A stretch of 64,000 nt of DNA. Origin: an uncultured Mediterraneibacter sp. (GTDB lineage Bacteria; Bacillota; Clostridia; Lachnospirales; Lachnospiraceae). The stretch lies in contig NZ_CALWFZ010000002.1 of the NCBI RefSeq assembly GCF_944377805.1, positions 62,001 to 126,000 of the forward strand, in the 5' to 3' direction. How positions within the stretch are numbered: the first letter of the stretch is position 1; each line of letters opens with the position of its first letter. A program made the translations under genes and the position numbers. Shown here one piece after another: positions 1 through 8,068 of this stretch. The notes beneath the pieces are model-generated. The model saw nothing but the letters and a program-made list of their open reading frames with translations. It made no database searches and was not told where the DNA came from.

Positions 1-1
1 C

Positions 2-265
2 GAGTGGATTCGGGCTTTTGACGGAAAGGTTAAGAAACTGGTCCTTCTCGGAGCCACAAGGCAGAAGATCGCCGAGACTGCCGGAAAGCTGGGATTTACA
101 GATATCGTAATGGCCGATACGTTTGAGGAGGCCTTTGAAAAATGTGTGGAATACGCTGTTCCCGGCGATGCGGTGCTCCTGTCACCGGCATGTGCGAGCT
201 GGGGAATGTTTAAAAATTATGAAGAACGCGGAGATAAATTCAAAGAGCTTGTAGAACAACTGTAA
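2..265 (+). CDS. murD: UDP-N-acetylmuramoylalanine--D-glutamate ligase, C-terminal part (partial)
   Basis: Only the last 87 codons are inside the window; the gene enters from the left edge. The visible part reads as the C-terminal Mur-ligase domain, with the hallmark LSPACASWGMF block close to the end, followed by a basic/acidic helix ending KFKELVEQL. MurD adds D-glutamate to UDP-MurNAc-L-Ala in the cytoplasm, an early peptidoglycan step. The stop lies 14 bases before the ftsW start, and the ftsW ribosome binding site begins at the stop codon, as expected for one division/cell-wall operon. The identification rests on the C-terminal motif and on the operon context. Confidence 0.88.
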   Translation, partial: EWIRAFDGKVKKLVLLGATRQKIAETAGKLGFTDIVMADTFEEAFEKCVEYAVPGDAVLLSPACASWGMFKNYEERGDKFKELVEQL

Positions 266-279
266 GGAGTGGGAATTTA

Positions 280-1365
280 TTGGAGCGTTCCAAAAAAAAG
301 AGACGGTATGACGAAACGCTGGTGGCGGTCGTTCTGATCCTGGTGCTGATCGGCCTTGTGGTGCTGTACAGTACGAGCGCGTATAACGGCCGGGTGAAAT
401 TCCACGATGCCTTTTACTATTTAAAGAAACAGGGGTTTGCCACTGGGATCGGGCTTCTGGGGATGGTGATCGTATCAAGGATCGACTATCACAGGTGGGC
501 GGTCCTTGCCATACCGGGATACCTGGCTGCGATTGCTCTGTCTGTAGCGGTTATGCTGTTCGGGGATGAATACAATGGGTCCAAAAGATGGCTGTCTTTG
601 GGCCCTGTTTCTTTTCAGCCATCTGAATTTGCAAAAGTGGCGGTCATTTTGTTTCTCGCCTGCCTTATCAGCAGGTTCGCCCGGAAGATGGATCGGTTTC
701 GCACGCTTTTGCTGATGCTGCTTCCGGTACTGCCCATAGCCGGGCTTGTGGGAGCCAGCAATCTGAGCACTGCCATTATTATTCTGGGCATTGCTGTAGT
801 TCTGATATTTGCGGCGAGTCCGAAATATTCCCCCTTTATCTGGATGGGAAGCGCAGGAGTCGCTTTTATGGCAGTGTTTCTTGCGATGGAGAGTTATCGT
901 CTGGAGCGTCTGGCGATCTGGCGGAATCCTGAGAACTACGAGAAAGGGTATCAGACACTTCAGGGCCTCTATGCGATCGGAAGCGGAGGTCTTTTTGGAC
1001 GGGGGCTTGGAAACAGTGTGCAGAAGCTGGGATTTCTTCCGGAAGCGCAGAATGATATGATCTTTTCGATCATCTGTGAGGAACTGGGGCTTGTGGGAGC
1101 AGGAATTATCATATGTCTGTTTCTGCTGCTGATCTGGCGTTTTTTTGTGACTGCCGTGAGGGCTCCGGATCTTCTCGGGGCGCTGATCGCGGCGGGAGCT
1201 ATGGCCCACATGATGATACAGGTGATTCTGAACATCGCTGTTGTAACTAATTCGATCCCGAATACAGGAATTACACTTCCGTTTATCAGTTACGGAGGCA
1301 CTTCCGTAGTGTTTCTTCTGCTGGAAATAGGGCTTGTATTAAATGTGTCAAGTCTGGTAGAATGA
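280..1365 (+). CDS. ftsW: SEDS-family cell division protein FtsW (lipid II polymerase)
   Basis: A 361-residue polytopic membrane protein with about ten hydrophobic segments. It carries the SEDS signatures: an early VVLYSTSAY segment, FQPSEFAKV near residue 113, the PEAQNDMIFSIICEELG loop with the conserved acidic residue, and TGITLPFISYGGTS near the C terminus. SEDS proteins polymerise glycan strands from lipid II together with a class B PBP at the septum. The start is a TTG with AAGGAG eleven bases upstream. FtsW and its sporulation paralogue SpoVE are hard to tell apart; the position between murD and ftsQ/ftsZ fits either. murG, commonly present in this interval in Firmicutes, is absent here. 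Confidence 0.93.
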   Translation: MERSKKKRRYDETLVAVVLILVLIGLVVLYSTSAYNGRVKFHDAFYYLKKQGFATGIGLLGMVIVSRIDYHRWAVLAIPGYLAAIALSVAVMLFGDEYNGSKRWLSLGPVSFQPSEFAKVAVILFLACLISRFARKMDRFRTLLLMLLPVLPIAGLVGASNLSTAIIILGIAVVLIFAASPKYSPFIWMGSAGVAFMAVFLAMESYRLERLAIWRNPENYEKGYQTLQGLYAIGSGGLFGRGLGNSVQKLGFLPEAQNDMIFSIICEELGLVGAGIIICLFLLLIWRFFVTAVRAPDLLGALIAAGAMAHMMIQVILNIAVVTNSIPNTGITLPFISYGGTSVVFLLLEIGLVLNVSSLVE

Positions 1366-1381
1366 CAGAGGAGGAGTTTTG

Positions 1382-2125
1382 ATGAAGACGAAAAAGAACA
1401 AAAAGAGAAAGATCTGGCCTGTCGTTTTGTCCGTTTTTGGAGTACTGGCCGCTGCAGCGCTGATTGCAGTATTTCTGTTTCGCACAAAGGCGATAGAGGT
1501 GGAAGGGAATACCTATTACAGTGATAATACCATTACCACATGGATTGAGAAAGATGATCTGTCCGTAAACACTCTTTATTTACTGGCGAAGTATCATCTG
1601 TCTGATCCGGAACTGCCCGCCGGAGTGGAACGTCTGAGCGTATCGCTGAAAAGTCCGTGGACTCTGCGTGTGCAGGTGGAAGAAAAAGAAATGGCTGGAT
1701 ATGTAAGTTTTGACGATGCCTATCTTTACTTTGACGGGGAGGGAACTGCGATCCTCCGATCAAAAAAAGTGATCGAGGGAGTGCCCTGTATCGAAGGGCT
1801 GGCATTTGACACCGCAAAGGTGGCGATAGGAAAGACGCTCCCGGTGGAGGATGAGAGTATCTTTGAGAATATTGTTGATGTATCCAGGGGGCTGAAGAAA
1901 CACAGCCTTACTCCGGATCGTCTGTCATGTGCGGAGAGTGAGATAAGAATCTATTTCGGATCGGTTGAAGTGATGCTCGGCGACGGCGGCTATGAGGAAA
2001 AGCTGCAGCAGGTGGAGCCGATACTGGCAAAGCTCTCGGAACTGTATCCGGATACGGCGGGAACGCTCCATCTGGAAAACTATACTTCTGATTCTGAGTC
2101 GATCCGCTTTGTGCCGGCTGGATAA
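1382..2125 (+). CDS. ftsQ: Cell division protein FtsQ/DivIB
   Basis: A 247-residue bitopic protein: a very basic cytoplasmic N terminus (MKTKKNKKRK), one membrane helix at about residues 13-32, then an extracytoplasmic POTRA-like region beginning with IEVEGNTYYSD. It belongs to the septal FtsQ-FtsL-FtsB/DivIC complex that links FtsZ to septal wall synthesis. The ATG at 1382 has GAGGAG six bases upstream; a TTG three bases earlier is possible but worse spaced. Sequence similarity in this family is low, so the call rests on topology, the POTRA-like start, length and its place between ftsW and ftsZ. Confidence 0.87.
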   Translation: MKTKKNKKRKIWPVVLSVFGVLAAAALIAVFLFRTKAIEVEGNTYYSDNTITTWIEKDDLSVNTLYLLAKYHLSDPELPAGVERLSVSLKSPWTLRVQVEEKEMAGYVSFDDAYLYFDGEGTAILRSKKVIEGVPCIEGLAFDTAKVAIGKTLPVEDESIFENIVDVSRGLKKHSLTPDRLSCAESEIRIYFGSVEVMLGDGGYEEKLQQVEPILAKLSELYPDTAGTLHLENYTSDSESIRFVPAG

Positions 2126-2169
2126 CCGGATAAAATGTATAAAAAAACAGAAAAATAGGAAAAAATCTA

Positions 2170-2198
2170 TTGATTATTTAGGAAAAAGACTATATTAT
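2170..2198 (+). promoter_or_regulatory. Probable sigma-A promoter for ftsZ
   Basis: TTGATT (2170-2175) and TATTAT (2193-2198) are separated by 17 bases in an AT-rich stretch between ftsQ and ftsZ. It would give ftsZ its own transcript in addition to read-through from the division operon. Confidence 0.55.
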
Positions 2199-2271
2199 AT
2201 ACTTATTGGATTATAGTGTTCAATAAAGGGATGTATAAGCAATTAATAAGACGACAAAGGAGGAAATACTC

Positions 2272-3438
2272 TTGTTAGAAATTAAAACCAACGAATCGGA
2301 AGCGGCCGCAAGAATAATTGTTGTCGGAGTCGGCGGAGGCGGTAACAATGCCGTGAACCGTATGATCGATGAGCAGATCGCGGGCGTGGAATTTATCGCA
2401 GTGAATACAGATAAACAGGCACTGCAGCTTTGCAAGGCACCGACGCTGATGCAGATCGGTGAAAAGCTTACAAAAGGTCTTGGCGCAGGCGCGCAGCCTG
2501 AAGTTGGTGAGAAAGCTGCGGAAGAGAGTTCAGAGGAGATTTCAGCGGCTCTCAAGGGTGCGGATATGGTATTTGTCACCTGTGGTATGGGCGGCGGTAC
2601 CGGTACGGGTGCTGCTCCTGTGATCGCGCGGATCGCAAAAGAGCAGGGAGCCCTTACGGTAGGTGTCGTTACGAAACCGTTTCGCTTTGAGTCTAAAACA
2701 AGAATGCAGAATGCCCTGACAGGTATTGATAAATTAAAAGAGAATGTTGATACGATCATCGTGATCCCCAACGACAAACTGCTTGAAGTCGTAGACAGAC
2801 GCACTACGATGCCGGAAGCTCTTAAAAAGGCGGATGAGGTACTTCAGCAGGGTATCCAGGGAATCACAGACCTGATCAATGTACCGTCTCTGATCAATCT
2901 GGATTTTGCAGATATTCAGACAGTTATGAAGGACAAGGGTATCGCCCACATCGGTATCGGTTCCGGACGCGGAGACGACAAGGCTCTGGAAGCTGTCAAA
3001 GAGGCGGTTGCAAGTCCGCTGCTTGAGACAACGATTCAGGGTGCTTCCAATGTTATCGTCAATGTATCCGGTGACATTACACTTATGGATGCGTCCGATG
3101 CCGCTGACTATGTTCAGGAACTTGCAGGAGAGAGCGCAAGCATTATCTTCGGTGCTATGTATGATGACACGAAATCCGATGAGTGTACGATTACAGTCAT
3201 CGCCACAGGCTTACATAACGTAGGCGGAAGCGCTTCCAAATTAAAGGCGAGACTGGAAGGTCAGCAGAAAGTCGGATCCATTCTTCCAAATGGAGATTCG
3301 CCGGTGAGAAGCCGGCTTGAAGGGGAAAAGAACGCATCGAGACCCCAGGGCGGAACAATGCCGACACTTCAGCCAAGGACACCGTCCAGCAATGTGAAAG
3401 AGCAGTCGATTAAGATTCCGGATTTCTTTAAGAAATAG
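2272..3438 (+). CDS. ftsZ: Cell division GTPase FtsZ
   Basis: A 388-residue tubulin-like GTPase that forms the Z ring. The N-terminal GTP-binding strand reads [15 protein letters not shown] (about residues 18-32), the tubulin signature [13 protein letters not shown] lies near residue 105, and the T7 loop [11 protein letters not shown] follows near residue 205. A variable linker precedes the C-terminal peptide IKIPDFFKK, which is the usual docking tail for FtsA/SepF-type partners. The start is TTG with a strong AAAGGAGG nine bases upstream. It is followed directly by a strong terminator, so the division cluster ends here; ftsA is not present in this part of the cluster. Confidence 0.98.
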   Translation: MLEIKTNESEAAARIIVVGVGGGGNNAVNRMIDEQIAGVEFIAVNTDKQALQLCKAPTLMQIGEKLTKGLGAGAQPEVGEKAAEESSEEISAALKGADMVFVTCGMGGGTGTGAAPVIARIAKEQGALTVGVVTKPFRFESKTRMQNALTGIDKLKENVDTIIVIPNDKLLEVVDRRTTMPEALKKADEVLQQGIQGITDLINVPSLINLDFADIQTVMKDKGIAHIGIGSGRGDDKALEAVKEAVASPLLETTIQGASNVIVNVSGDITLMDASDAADYVQELAGESASIIFGAMYDDTKSDECTITVIATGLHNVGGSASKLKARLEGQQKVGSILPNGDSPVRSRLEGEKNASRPQGGTMPTLQPRTPSSNVKEQSIKIPDFFKK

Positions 3439-3467
3439 GATATACGGACTTGAATCTGAGATAACAG

Positions 3468-3499
3468 AACTCTGTGTGATAATTCACACAGAGTTTTTT
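3468..3499 (+). terminator. Rho-independent terminator after ftsZ
   Basis: Perfect 12-bp stem (3468-3479 with 3484-3495), four-base loop TAAT, then a T run to 3499. It isolates ftsZ from the sporulation locus downstream. Confidence 0.92.
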
Positions 3500-3500
3500 A

Positions 3501-3566
3501 TGTCGAAACATATTTCTTCTTATCTGTCATTATCTGACAAAATTTCATTGTGCACAGAGATATAAT
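3501..3566 (+). promoter_or_regulatory. spoIIG promoter region with Spo0A-box-like sites
   Basis: A perfect 0A box TGTCGAA (3501-3507) is followed by two weaker box-like heptamers, TGTCATT (3525-3531) and TGACAAA (3535-3541), ten bases apart. The second overlaps a -35-like CTGACA (3534-3539), and a perfect -10 TATAAT sits at 3561-3566, leaving a 21-base spacer instead of 17. In B. subtilis, spoIIG is a sigma-A promoter with an abnormally long spacer (22 bp) activated by Spo0A~P bound next to RNA polymerase; this region has the same arrangement. Function is inferred from that likeness. Confidence 0.75.
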
Positions 3567-3603
3567 AATCTTCGGATCGCAACCGGAGGAAAGAAGGTGA
3601 GAC

Positions 3604-4389
3604 ATGTACTATGAGTTATACATAGATGTGTTTTTCCTGGAAAATTTCATGCTGGACAGTCTTCTGCTGCTCCTGACAGGCCGCATTTTGAAATGTGGTT
3701 GTTCCTATGGGCGGATTATTCTTGGAGGCGCGCTCGGAAGTGCAATGACCTGCGTCATTGTGATGCTTCCGATGCCCGGTATCATAGAACTCATTCTCTA
3801 TCACACGGTAGTTAACAGCGCGATGATAATCGCGGGACTTGGGATAAAGAGTCTGCCGCAGTTTGCGAAAGCGTTTGTGCTTCTGTATGTCTGCGCGGTA
3901 TTCTTTGGCGGCATTATGCAGTTATTCCGGCCGTATATGCGGTATGCAAGTCTCTTTTATGCCGCTGCGGCACTCAGCTGTCTGCTGTTCATGAAACTGT
4001 GGAGAGCCGTTTCGCGTCTTCGCGACTGCGAGGATCATATTGTGCGGGTGACAATATATACCGGAAAAGGACGAATAGAAGTAAAAGCGCTTGTTGATAC
4101 CGGGAACCGTCTGCGGGATTTCCTGACGGGAGAGCCGGTAAGCGTTCTCTCGCAGAAGGCGGCTCTGGAGGTTTCAGAGCTGCCGGAGAGAGAAAACGGA
4201 TTTCGTATGATCCCATATCAGTGTGTCAGTGGAGAGTCTGTGATGAAAGTGTTTCGTATCAGGAAGATGTGTATTCATATGAAAGAGGAGAGATGGATAG
4301 AGAATCCATTGCTTGGAATTGGGGAAGAATGGGGTTCCTGTGATGAGGAATATGAGATGATCCTGAATCCGGCGATTTTGTCTGAATAG
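3604..4389 (+). CDS. spoIIGA: Sporulation sigma-E factor processing peptidase SpoIIGA
   Basis: A 261-residue membrane-embedded aspartic protease that removes the pro-sequence of sigma-E in the mother cell after asymmetric septation. The first ~135 residues form about five membrane helices, starting MYYELYIDVFFLENF as in the family. The soluble C-terminal half contains the active-site motif VDTGNRLRD, with the catalytic aspartate at residue 165. The ATG at 3604 follows GGAGGAAAGAAGGTGAG. It sits 31 bases upstream of sigE, its substrate, which is the universal arrangement in endospore formers. Confidence 0.95.
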   Translation: MYYELYIDVFFLENFMLDSLLLLLTGRILKCGCSYGRIILGGALGSAMTCVIVMLPMPGIIELILYHTVVNSAMIIAGLGIKSLPQFAKAFVLLYVCAVFFGGIMQLFRPYMRYASLFYAAAALSCLLFMKLWRAVSRLRDCEDHIVRVTIYTGKGRIEVKALVDTGNRLRDFLTGEPVSVLSQKAALEVSELPERENGFRMIPYQCVSGESVMKVFRIRKMCIHMKEERWIENPLLGIGEEWGSCDEEYEMILNPAILSE

Positions 4390-4420
4390 CAGACGTAAAA
4401 CATAAATAGGAGGAGAGCAG

Positions 4421-5161
4421 ATGTCAGTGAAAGCAGCAGTGCCGCATCCGATCAAGATGCAGTTTCTGCCGGATATTAGAGGTCTGATATTCGGCACGGG
4501 AAAAGAAATACATTACATAGGGGGAGCGGAAGTGCTTCCGCCGCCGCTTGAGGATACGGAAGAAAAGAAGATGATACAGAGTCTTGGCACAGAACGCGAC
4601 GCAGAGGCGAAGAAGGTTCTGATTGAACATAATCTCAGGTTAGTCGTATATATCGCCAAAAAATTTGACAATACCGGGGTAGGGGTGGAGGATCTGATCT
4701 CCATTGGAACGATCGGACTGATCAAGGCGATCAATACTTTTAATCCGACGAAGAAGATCAAACTGGCCACCTATGCGTCGCGGTGTATTGAAAATGAGAT
4801 TCTCATGTATCTGCGCCGCAACAGTAAGACCAAACTGGAAGTCTCCATCGACGAACCGCTCAATGTGGACTGGGATGGAAATGAACTTCTTCTCTCGGAT
4901 ATTCTCGGTACGGACGAAGACACGATATACAGAGATCTGGAAAACGAAGTAGAGAGGAAGCTGCTTGTCAAGGCGCTGAATAAACTGAACAGCAGGGAAA
5001 AACTCATTGTAAAAATGAGATTCGGTCTGGATAACCCGGAAGGCAATGAAAAGACGCAGAAGGAAGTGGCTGATATTCTGGGGATCTCCCAGTCATACAT
5101 CTCCCGCCTGGAGAAAAAGATCATGCAGCGGCTGAAGCGTGAGATGGTGAGATATGAGTAA
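4421..5161 (+). CDS. sigE: RNA polymerase sporulation sigma factor SigE (pro-sigma-E)
   Basis: 246 residues, against 239 in B. subtilis. It has an N-terminal pro-sequence of about 30 residues ending before the conserved [13 protein letters not shown] block, then sigma region 2 ([12 protein letters not shown] through [20 protein letters not shown]) and region 4 with the helix-turn-helix [14 protein letters not shown]. It drives the early mother-cell regulon once cut by SpoIIGA encoded just upstream. sigG, often the next gene in clostridia, is not here: a terminator and an oppositely oriented transporter follow. Confidence 0.97.
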   Translation: MSVKAAVPHPIKMQFLPDIRGLIFGTGKEIHYIGGAEVLPPPLEDTEEKKMIQSLGTERDAEAKKVLIEHNLRLVVYIAKKFDNTGVGVEDLISIGTIGLIKAINTFNPTKKIKLATYASRCIENEILMYLRRNSKTKLEVSIDEPLNVDWDGNELLLSDILGTDEDTIYRDLENEVERKLLVKALNKLNSREKLIVKMRFGLDNPEGNEKTQKEVADILGISQSYISRLEKKIMQRLKREMVRYE

Positions 5162-5180
5162 ACATAAAGGGATAATTAAA

Positions 5181-5220
5181 AAAAGACTGCAGAGTAAAAT
5201 ATACGCTCTGCAGTCTTTTT
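5181..5220. terminator. Bidirectional terminator between sigE and the ABC transporter
   Basis: A-run, 10-bp core stem (5185-5194 with 5206-5215) and T-run, extendable by A-T pairs on both sides. It is placed between two convergent genes and should terminate both. Confidence 0.88.
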
Positions 5221-5238
5221 CATCGGTATTCCCTGACT

Positions 5239-6960
5239 CTACATATTGTAATAGCGGGCGTAGATGCCGTTCCGCGCAAGAAGGGATTCGTGCGTGCCCC
5301 TCTCTGCGATACCATCCTCGGTGATCACGATGATTTCATCGGCGCCCCGTATTGTAGAGAGACGGTGGGCGATGGTGATAGTAGTGCGGTCTTTTGACAG
5401 CTCTTCCAGACTCTGCTGTATCCAGCGTTCGCTCTCATTGTCCAGGGCGCTGGTAGCCTCATCTAAAATGAGAATCGGAGGATTCTTTAAAAAGACACGG
5501 GCAATGGAAATCCTCTGCTTCTGCCCTCCGGAGAGGCGTGCTCCCCGCTCTCCGACAAAAGTCTCATAACCGTCCGGAAGCTCTTCGATAAAGTCGTGGA
5601 TGTTGGCGCGCTTTGCCGCCTCAATAATCTCGTCCATAGACGCGCCGGGCTTTCCGTATGCGATATTCTCCCGGATAGTGCCGGAGAAGAGATAGACATC
5701 CTGCTGAACCATACCGATCTGGCTCCTCAGACTTTTAAGAGACAGGGTGCGTACATCCTGCCCGTCAATGGTGATCTTTCCGCCGGTCACATCGTAGAAG
5801 CGGGGCAGAAGAGAACAGATCGTTGTCTTTCCGCTGCCGGAAGGCCCCACAAGAGCAATGGATTTTCCGGACGGTATCTCAAATGATACATGGGAGAGCA
5901 CGGGGGCGTCATCGTCGCTGTAATGGAAAGAGACGTCGTCATAGCGGACATGCCCTTCCACATTCTCCAGAGGTCTGGCGTCAGGCGCATCTTTGATCTC
6001 GGGCTCCGTCTCCATTACGTCCAGAAAGCGGCGGAATCCCGCCAGCCCTTTCTGCATCATCTCGATCAGCTCCACAAGGATCTGGATAGGACTTATAAAG
6101 ATGCCGATATACAGTGCGTACATGGCGAGGTCTGTGACATTCATCAGTCCCTCTGCGATGAGATAGCCTCCGAATACGAGCGTTACAAGATACATCATTC
6201 CCTGGAAGAAGAGATTCCATCCCATGAAATTCCCCATGCAGTTATAATTGTCCCGTTTGGAGAGAAGGAACGCGTGGTTGCTCTTTTTGAACTTTTCGCG
6301 CTCAATATCCTCATTGGCAAAGGACTGTACGACCCGGATGCCGGCCAAAGTGTCCTGAAGACTGGAATTCACATCTCCGATCTTTCTGCGGTTCTCCATG
6401 AAAGTTTCCTGCATCCGCCGGTTCTGGCGGAAGGAGAAGAGGAACATACAGAGCACAAGCGCCACGAGGGGAAGAGCCAGTCTCCAATTGATCAGGAACA
6501 AAAAGACAAAGGATCCGATGATCTTGACTACAGAGATAAACAAGTTCTCCGGCCCGTGGTGGGCGAACTCGGCAATGTCGAACAGGTCAGAAACGAGCTT
6601 GCTCATCATCTGCCCTGAATTGTTTCTGCTGTAATAGGAAAAAGACAGTTTCTCATAGTGGTCAAAAAGCTGTTGGCGCATGTCACGCTCCATGTTCGCG
6701 CCCATCATATGTCCCTGGTAGCTGACATAGTACTTGCACAGGCTCTGGATGATGTACATGACAAGCAGCCCGGCCGCGACCCAGGGGAGCGCACCGAGGA
6801 TTGTGCTGCTGTCCCTTGTGAACAGTGTATTGGTCATTGTCCGAAGGATCTGCGGATAAGCAAGATCCACGATGCTGATAACAGCCGCGCAGATCAGGTC
6901 AATAAAAAAGACTGCTCTGTACGGCGCGTAATAATCTATAAATTTTCTGATAGTGTGCAT
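5239..6960 (-). CDS. ABC exporter, fused permease and ATP-binding protein
   Basis: A 573-residue type IV (MsbA/LmrA-like) half-transporter. The N-terminal transmembrane domain has six helices (about residues 15-300) with the coupling-helix region EFAHHGPENLF. The ATPase domain has Walker A GPSGSGKTT (about 364-372), the Q loop, the ABC signature LSGGQKQR, Walker B with ILILDEATSALD and the H-loop AHRLSTI. It should act as a homodimer and export a lipid, peptide or drug; the substrate cannot be read from the sequence. It stands alone, divergent from dus with overlapping promoters. Confidence 0.9.
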   Translation of the reverse strand: MHTIRKFIDYYAPYRAVFFIDLICAAVISIVDLAYPQILRTMTNTLFTRDSSTILGALPWVAAGLLVMYIIQSLCKYYVSYQGHMMGANMERDMRQQLFDHYEKLSFSYYSRNNSGQMMSKLVSDLFDIAEFAHHGPENLFISVVKIIGSFVFLFLINWRLALPLVALVLCMFLFSFRQNRRMQETFMENRRKIGDVNSSLQDTLAGIRVVQSFANEDIEREKFKKSNHAFLLSKRDNYNCMGNFMGWNLFFQGMMYLVTLVFGGYLIAEGLMNVTDLAMYALYIGIFISPIQILVELIEMMQKGLAGFRRFLDVMETEPEIKDAPDARPLENVEGHVRYDDVSFHYSDDDAPVLSHVSFEIPSGKSIALVGPSGSGKTTICSLLPRFYDVTGGKITIDGQDVRTLSLKSLRSQIGMVQQDVYLFSGTIRENIAYGKPGASMDEIIEAAKRANIHDFIEELPDGYETFVGERGARLSGGQKQRISIARVFLKNPPILILDEATSALDNESERWIQQSLEELSKDRTTITIAHRLSTIRGADEIIVITEDGIAERGTHESLLARNGIYARYYNM

Positions 6961-6992
6961 AGGATCACCTCATTTCAATCTTTACCCTGACA

Positions 6993-7021
6993 ATCTTAGC
7001 ATATCATTTTCCGCTTGACAA
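6993..7021 (-). promoter_or_regulatory. Probable promoter of the ABC exporter
   Basis: On the minus strand, TTGTCA (7021-7016), a 17-base spacer and TAAGAT (6998-6993). The -35 overlaps, on the opposite strand, the -35 candidate TTGACA (7015-7020) for dus. Confidence 0.55.
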
Positions 7022-7042
7022 GAAGTTCTCTTCTGTAATAAT
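7015..7042 (+). promoter_or_regulatory. Probable promoter of dus
   Basis: TTGACA at 7015-7020 is followed after about 16 bases by an AATAAT-like -10 near 7037-7042. A small AGAAG/CTTCT dyad lies in the spacer. The -10 is only approximate. Confidence 0.45.
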
Positions 7043-7072
7043 GTAGGAGATATTATACAGGAGAGAAGCCGG

Positions 7073-8014
7073 ATGAAACTATATTTTGCGCCCCTGGAGG
7101 GGATTACGGGATGGATATTCCGAAACGCCCTCCATCAGTGTTTCGGGGGATTTGACAAATACTTTGTGCCGTTTATACGGCCCAATCAGATGGGGCATTT
7201 AAGTGCCAGGGAGAAAAAGGATATACTGCCTCAGAATAATGAAGGGATGTATACAGTCCCGCAGATTCTGACGAATCGCCCGGAGGACTTTATCAGGACG
7301 ACGGAGAAGCTGAAGGAGTTCGGATATAATGAGATCAATCTGAACCTGGGATGTCCGTCGAAAACCGTGGTGACAAAAGGAAGAGGCTCAGGATTTCTGG
7401 CATATCCGGAGCGGCTGGACGCCTTTCTTGATGAAATTTTCTCAAAATGCGACATACGGATTTCGCTGAAGACAAGAATTGGAATAGAAGATCCGGAAGA
7501 GTTCGGGCGGATTCTCGACATCTATAATAAATACCCTGTTGCGGAGCTGATTATCCATCCGCGCCTTCAGAAAGACTTCTACAAAAATACGCCGAACATG
7601 GAGTTGTTTGCTGACGTATACCACAGGAGCAGGAGTCCGGTGTGCTACAACGGGGATATCTTTACACCGGAAGCGTACGAGGCGTTTGCCGGATTATATC
7701 CCGATGTAGAGTGCGTCATGCTTGGCAGAGGTGTCCTGACGAATCCGGCTCTGGCAAGGCAGATCCGGGGCGGAAGCGGGATCAGGAAAGAAGAACTTAA
7801 GCGGTTTCATGAGCTTTTGTATCAGAGTTACTGCCGGGAGATGTCCGGGGATCGGACGATTCTGTACAAAATGAAGGAACTGTGGGCCTACCTTGCCCCG
7901 GTCTTTACAGATTACAAAAAATACGCGAAGAAGATTAGAAAATCCGAGCGGTGCGCGGTTTACGAAGATATTGTAAAAGAATTGTTTGAAAACGAAGAGA
8001 TCAGCATAACCTGA
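7073..8014 (+). CDS. dus: tRNA-dihydrouridine synthase family protein
   Basis: A 313-residue FMN-dependent TIM-barrel protein that reduces uridine to dihydrouridine in tRNA D or variable loops. Family features are visible: the N-terminal APLEGITGWIFRN, INLNLGCPSKTVVTKGRGSGFL with the catalytic cysteine (about residue 93), the RISLKTRIG strand, PVCYNGDIF and ECVMLGRGVLTNP. A C-terminal helical RNA-binding region follows. The start ATG follows CAGGAGAGAAG. Which uridine positions it modifies cannot be read. Its last codons form one arm of the downstream terminator. Confidence 0.92.
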   Translation: MKLYFAPLEGITGWIFRNALHQCFGGFDKYFVPFIRPNQMGHLSAREKKDILPQNNEGMYTVPQILTNRPEDFIRTTEKLKEFGYNEINLNLGCPSKTVVTKGRGSGFLAYPERLDAFLDEIFSKCDIRISLKTRIGIEDPEEFGRILDIYNKYPVAELIIHPRLQKDFYKNTPNMELFADVYHRSRSPVCYNGDIFTPEAYEAFAGLYPDVECVMLGRGVLTNPALARQIRGGSGIRKEELKRFHELLYQSYCREMSGDRTILYKMKELWAYLAPVFTDYKKYAKKIRKSERCAVYEDIVKELFENEEISIT

Positions 8015-8038
8015 TAAACAGGAAACTGCTGATCTCTT
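7995..8038 (+). terminator. Terminator overlapping the end of dus
   Basis: A 12-bp perfect inverted repeat (7995-8006 with 8027-8038), whose upstream arm lies inside the last dus codons and whose loop holds the stop codon region. The T-run is short, so termination strength is uncertain. pyrG converges from the other side. Confidence 0.6.
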
Positions 8039-8041
8039 TGC

Positions 8042-8066
8042 TTGTGACGGCGACGGACTAAAGTCC
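8042..8066. repeat. 25-nt motif, near-identical to one at 17418-17442
   Basis: This segment directly after the dus terminator matches 22 of 25 positions with 17418-17442, which lies directly after the glcK terminator. Here the 3' half contains the dyad GGACT-AA-AGTCC. Two copies only are seen in the window, so chance is not excluded. Confidence 0.4.
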
Positions 8067-8068
8067 AT

